Origin: Spartobacteria bacterium
GTDB taxonomy: Bacteria > Verrucomicrobiota > Verrucomicrobiae > Chthoniobacterales > UBA6821
Assembly: GCA_003136515.1 (NCBI GenBank)
Contig: PLEU01000177.1
Location: 159-7,960 of the forward strand
Reading direction: 5' to 3'
Length of the DNA stretch: 7,802 bases
The stretch's first letter is position 1, and each line of letters begins with the position of its first letter. A program made the position numbers and the translations under genes. This document shows, one piece after another, positions 5,685-7,802 of the stretch. Below the pieces are notes generated by a model. The model worked only from the letters and a program-made list of their open reading frames with translations, ran no database searches and was not told the origin of the DNA.

Positions 5685-5719
5685 CAATTGCCGCTACTAA
5701 ACGGCACTTTGATCAATTG
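5685..5719 (-). terminator. Weak hairpin at the 3' end of the lipoprotein gene
   Basis: TGCCG (5689-5693) and CGGCA (5702-5706) form a 5-bp stem with an 8-base loop. It is flanked by two copies of the palindrome CAATTG (5685-5690 and 5714-5719) that can extend the pairing through an internal bulge. It overlaps the stop codon of the minus-strand lipoprotein gene. No T-run follows, so this is only a weak candidate for a terminator or 3'-end stabiliser. Confidence 0.25.
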
Positions 5720-6228
5720 AATGAAAAGGGACTGTACGAGGACTCGGTATAGGCTGAGTCATACCAGTCATCGACTACGGGGGCATTGTAGAAAAAGGGC
5801 TGTTTGTCCTGATTGAGCTTCGAATTGTTCTGGATATATTTTGGGGTTTTCTGACCTCCCGTGTTAGCTGCCCTATTGTTCCCATAAAAGCCCTGTGTTT
5901 CGGTCAGATAATTCAGCAGATGCGGCCTGGCTCCCGCAGCCTTAAGATCCGAGAGTTGCGCGTAGCTGAAGTCGTACACCCGCTGCGTGCTACGAAGATA
6001 ATCGACCGTGATATGTGAAGGAACGTGGGCTCTGGCGAGTGCTAGGATGTCGTCGTAGTCTAGGGACTGGCCGTTTAAGATCTTGTTATAGGTCCCCTGA
6101 TCAACATGACTGGCAGCCACGGCAGCGGTGATCTGAGGATCAACTTTGGGCCCGCCTGCGCATCCCAAACCAAGGAGTGAAAGAAGGAATACGGCACCTG
6201 CCGCAGAGGGGAAACGAAGCATCTTCAT
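5713..6228 (-). CDS. Putative lipoprotein with paired helical repeats, function unknown
   Basis: The 171-residue product begins with a signal peptide: basic MKMLR, a hydrophobic stretch (11-19), then LGLGCAGG with a candidate lipid-modified Cys23. The -3 position is Gly rather than Leu, so the lipobox is imperfect. The mature part contains two related helical units. The first, YNKILNGQSLDYDDILALA (47-65), leads into 'HVPSHITVDYLRSTQRVYDFS' (68-88). The second, 'QLSDLKAAGARPHLLNYL' (91-108), has the 'x-x-G-x-x-x-x-x-I/L-x-Y-L' rhythm I associate with uncharacterised verrucomicrobial envelope proteins. The tail (about 112-171) is rich in Asn, Gln, Ser, Tyr and Phe and looks disordered. The start is supported by AGGAA 7 bases upstream of the ATG at 6228. 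It is divergent from the DoxX gene. It is probably anchored in the outer or inner membrane facing the periplasm; no function can be assigned. Confidence 0.8.
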   Translation of the reverse strand: MKMLRFPSAAGAVFLLSLLGLGCAGGPKVDPQITAAVAASHVDQGTYNKILNGQSLDYDDILALARAHVPSHITVDYLRSTQRVYDFSYAQLSDLKAAGARPHLLNYLTETQGFYGNNRAANTGGQKTPKYIQNNSKLNQDKQPFFYNAPVVDDWYDSAYTESSYSPFSFN

Positions 6229-6340
6229 GTTGTGGTTCCTAGCCGTTCATTCCTGGCTCTACAATCACATTCCCATCGTACAATTTGTGGAACAAAGCAT
6301 TTTTCTTGTCGTAGGCAGCCCGCCGGTTCATTTCCATCGC

Positions 6341-6760
6341 ATGATCTTTCGTTCCCTCAGTAGATACCGCGACACAGGTCTCCTCCTGCTGCGTATCCTG
6401 ATTGGCCTCTCTTTTTTGGCACATGGCCTCCCCTATTTAAAGGAGGGCCCCGAGACTTGGACCAAAATGGGCAGGGCAATGGAGTTCATGGGGCTCGGCT
6501 CCTTTCCTCTCATCTGGGGACTGATGGCCTGCCTTTCTGAGTCTCTTGGTGGATTTCTCCTGCTCATAGGTTTCTGCTTCCGGCCCGCTTGTTTTTTCCT
6601 CTGGATCACCATGGTCGTAGCCACCGTGATGCATTTCAATACAACGCCAGGTGACCTCTATGACAAATGGGTCGTGGCTTCCCACGCCATCGAACTCGGT
6701 TCCGTTTTCTTCTCGCTCCTGCTGATCGGCCCAGGAAAATTCAGCATCGATCGAGAATAG
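6341..6760 (+). CDS. DoxX-family membrane protein
   Basis: From the ATG at 6341 the product is 139 residues with four hydrophobic segments: about 13-32 (LLLLRILIGLSFLAHGLPYL), 54-68, 71-98 (possibly two short helices), and 112-130. The opening 'RILIGLSFLAHGLPYL', the central 'SESLGGFLLLIGFCFRPA' (66-83) and the closing GPGKFSIDRE (130-139) follow the DoxX pattern, in which a Glu in the second helix is followed by Gly-Gly and the protein ends near 'GPG..S(I/L)D'. The family are small inner-membrane proteins; some are linked to quinone-dependent oxidation or redox stress, but the role here is unknown. The frame is open back to 6146, but that would overlap the 5' end of the divergent lipoprotein gene, so 6341 is preferred even though no ribosome binding site is evident. 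The stop is 4 bases from the convergent murJ stop. Confidence 0.82.
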   Translation: MIFRSLSRYRDTGLLLLRILIGLSFLAHGLPYLKEGPETWTKMGRAMEFMGLGSFPLIWGLMACLSESLGGFLLLIGFCFRPACFFLWITMVVATVMHFNTTPGDLYDKWVVASHAIELGSVFFSLLLIGPGKFSIDRE

Positions 6761-6764
6761 ACTC

Positions 6765-7802
6765 CTAGACCGACCCCAGCCTCAGTTTGCGTCGGATAAT
6801 TCCTAGAAATTGCGAAAAACCCTCAACCTGCAAATACCAGCAAGTGAGGAGAAAGAGAAAGATATCGACGAGTATGATGGAAAACAGAGTTCCCGCCCTC
6901 AAGATAATAGAGGAGTGTTCTAGTGCGGAGAACCAGTCATGGGTAAGCCAGTCCACTTCGATAATCGGGAGCGAGGCCATCATCACCTTGGCCAGTGTGA
7001 GAAAGAGAGCCCCGGTCTCCAGTGATCCTTTTGCCTGCGTCATGAGAATATAGAGGAGTGTGAAGTTAACGGTGGCCGAGAGCGCTGTCGAAAGAGCCAG
7101 ACCTCGGTGGCCCATCCCCATATGAAAGATAAAAAGCCAGTTCAGGAAAAGATTCAGGGCAATGGAGAGGAAACTCACCAGCATCGGAGTCCATTTCCGA
7201 TTAATTGCGTAGAAGGCTGGTGCAAGAACCTTGATGCAGGAGTATCCTACCAGGCCGATAGCGTAGAACTGGAGGGCTTCAGCAGTATGGAGGGAATCCG
7301 TCTCACTGAATTTTCCCCGCTGATATATGAGCGCAATGATCGGCTGTGCCAGCACGAAAAGTCCCACCGCGGAAGGAAGGGTCAAAAAGATCGCCAGCCT
7401 CATCGCGCGCGCGAGGGTTGAGCGAAAGCGGTTCATGTCCCCGAGCGCGGAAGCCCGAGAAATGACCGGCAAAGTCACGGTGGCAACCGCCACTCCAAAG
7501 ACCCCAAGAGGCATCTGCATGAGACGGAAGGCAAAAGTGAGCCAACTTATCGGGCCATCGCCAAGCAAGGAGGCAAAGATGGTATTGACCATCACATTGA
7601 TCTGCACGGCGCTCGCGGCGATTACGGCGGGGAGCATCAACACGAGGATTTGCTTCACACCCGAATCCCCCCAGTGAAAATCGGGAACAAAGCGAAATCC
7701 GGCTCGGTGCAATGATGGCAATTGCACCCCTAACTGCAATATCCCACCCAAGAGTGTCCCAAGAGCAAGTCCGGTCAATGCTCGCTCTCCAAAGTGAGGG
7801 TC
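6765..7802 (-). CDS. murJ: Lipid II flippase MurJ (MviN), C-terminal part, 5' truncated by window edge
   Basis: MurJ flips the peptidoglycan precursor lipid II across the inner membrane (MOP exporter superfamily). The frame is open to the right edge, reading DPHFGERALTGLALGTLLGG at 7802-7743, so the first part of the gene is outside the window. The 345 visible residues correspond to about the last two thirds of a protein usually near 500-530 residues. Characteristic stretches are 'GGILQLGVQLPSLHRAGFRF', the start of the second half 'LMLPAVIAASAVQINVMVNTIFAS', 'LTFAFRLMQMPLGVFGVAVATVTLPVISRAS', 'IALIYQRGKFSETDS' and 'VLAPAFYAINRKWTP'. About ten membrane segments can be counted in the visible part, ending with a short basic tail (RRKLRLGSV). 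It is convergent with the DoxX gene with 4 bases between stops, so each transcript probably runs into the other gene. Confidence 0.93.
   Translation of the reverse strand, partial: DPHFGERALTGLALGTLLGGILQLGVQLPSLHRAGFRFVPDFHWGDSGVKQILVLMLPAVIAASAVQINVMVNTIFASLLGDGPISWLTFAFRLMQMPLGVFGVAVATVTLPVISRASALGDMNRFRSTLARAMRLAIFLTLPSAVGLFVLAQPIIALIYQRGKFSETDSLHTAEALQFYAIGLVGYSCIKVLAPAFYAINRKWTPMLVSFLSIALNLFLNWLFIFHMGMGHRGLALSTALSATVNFTLLYILMTQAKGSLETGALFLTLAKVMMASLPIIEVDWLTHDWFSALEHSSIILRAGTLFSIILVDIFLFLLTCWYLQVEGFSQFLGIIRRKLRLGSV

Noticed and set aside
6146..6340. Longer start for the DoxX-family gene
   Set aside because: It would overlap the start of the divergent lipoprotein gene, and the added residues do not look like DoxX; the family homology begins just after the ATG at 6341.

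Overview
This is an ordinary-looking chromosomal window from a Gram-negative-type bacterium, most likely a member of the Verrucomicrobiota. The phylum call is an inference. It rests on the overall look of several proteins: the small single-cluster ferredoxin ending in GCPVEAIGND, the short DUF721 protein, the DUF421 fragment, and a lipoprotein with a repeated helical 'YNKILNGQ ... DYLRSTQRVY' pattern. No rRNA, tRNA, CRISPR array, insertion sequence or phage gene was seen.

Layout. At the left edge is the 3' part of a DUF421 (YetF-like) membrane protein gene. It overlaps by 4 bases a complete ChaA-type cation/proton antiporter gene (375-1496). A gap of about 230 bases follows, holding a small, uncertain membrane-peptide ORF (1582-1791) with a strong ribosome binding site. 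A minus-strand cluster then runs from 2757 down to 1731: [4Fe-4S] ferredoxin, DUF721/DciA-like protein, and FolB (dihydroneopterin aldolase). Divergent from the ferredoxin is the coproheme decarboxylase gene chdC/hemQ (2851-3690), the last step of the coproporphyrin-dependent heme pathway. Next comes ispE (minus, isoprenoid precursor synthesis), whose start codon lies 2 bases from that of the divergent pyrF (plus, UMP synthesis).

Downstream of pyrF, a gap of about 290 bases carries on the minus strand what looks like a decayed fragment of a VapC-type PIN toxin gene. It is followed by a minus-strand lipoprotein gene, a plus-strand DoxX-family membrane protein gene, and the C-terminal two thirds of murJ (lipid II flippase, minus), cut by the right edge.

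The genes do not form one pathway. They are mostly housekeeping functions (folate, heme, isoprenoid, pyrimidine and peptidoglycan) in short transcription units of alternating strand. The points most worth a second look are the VapC relic, the missing start codon of the DUF721 gene directly behind an in-frame amber stop, the 2-bp spacing of the ispE and pyrF starts, and an AT-rich motif placed almost identically before the small ORF and chdC.
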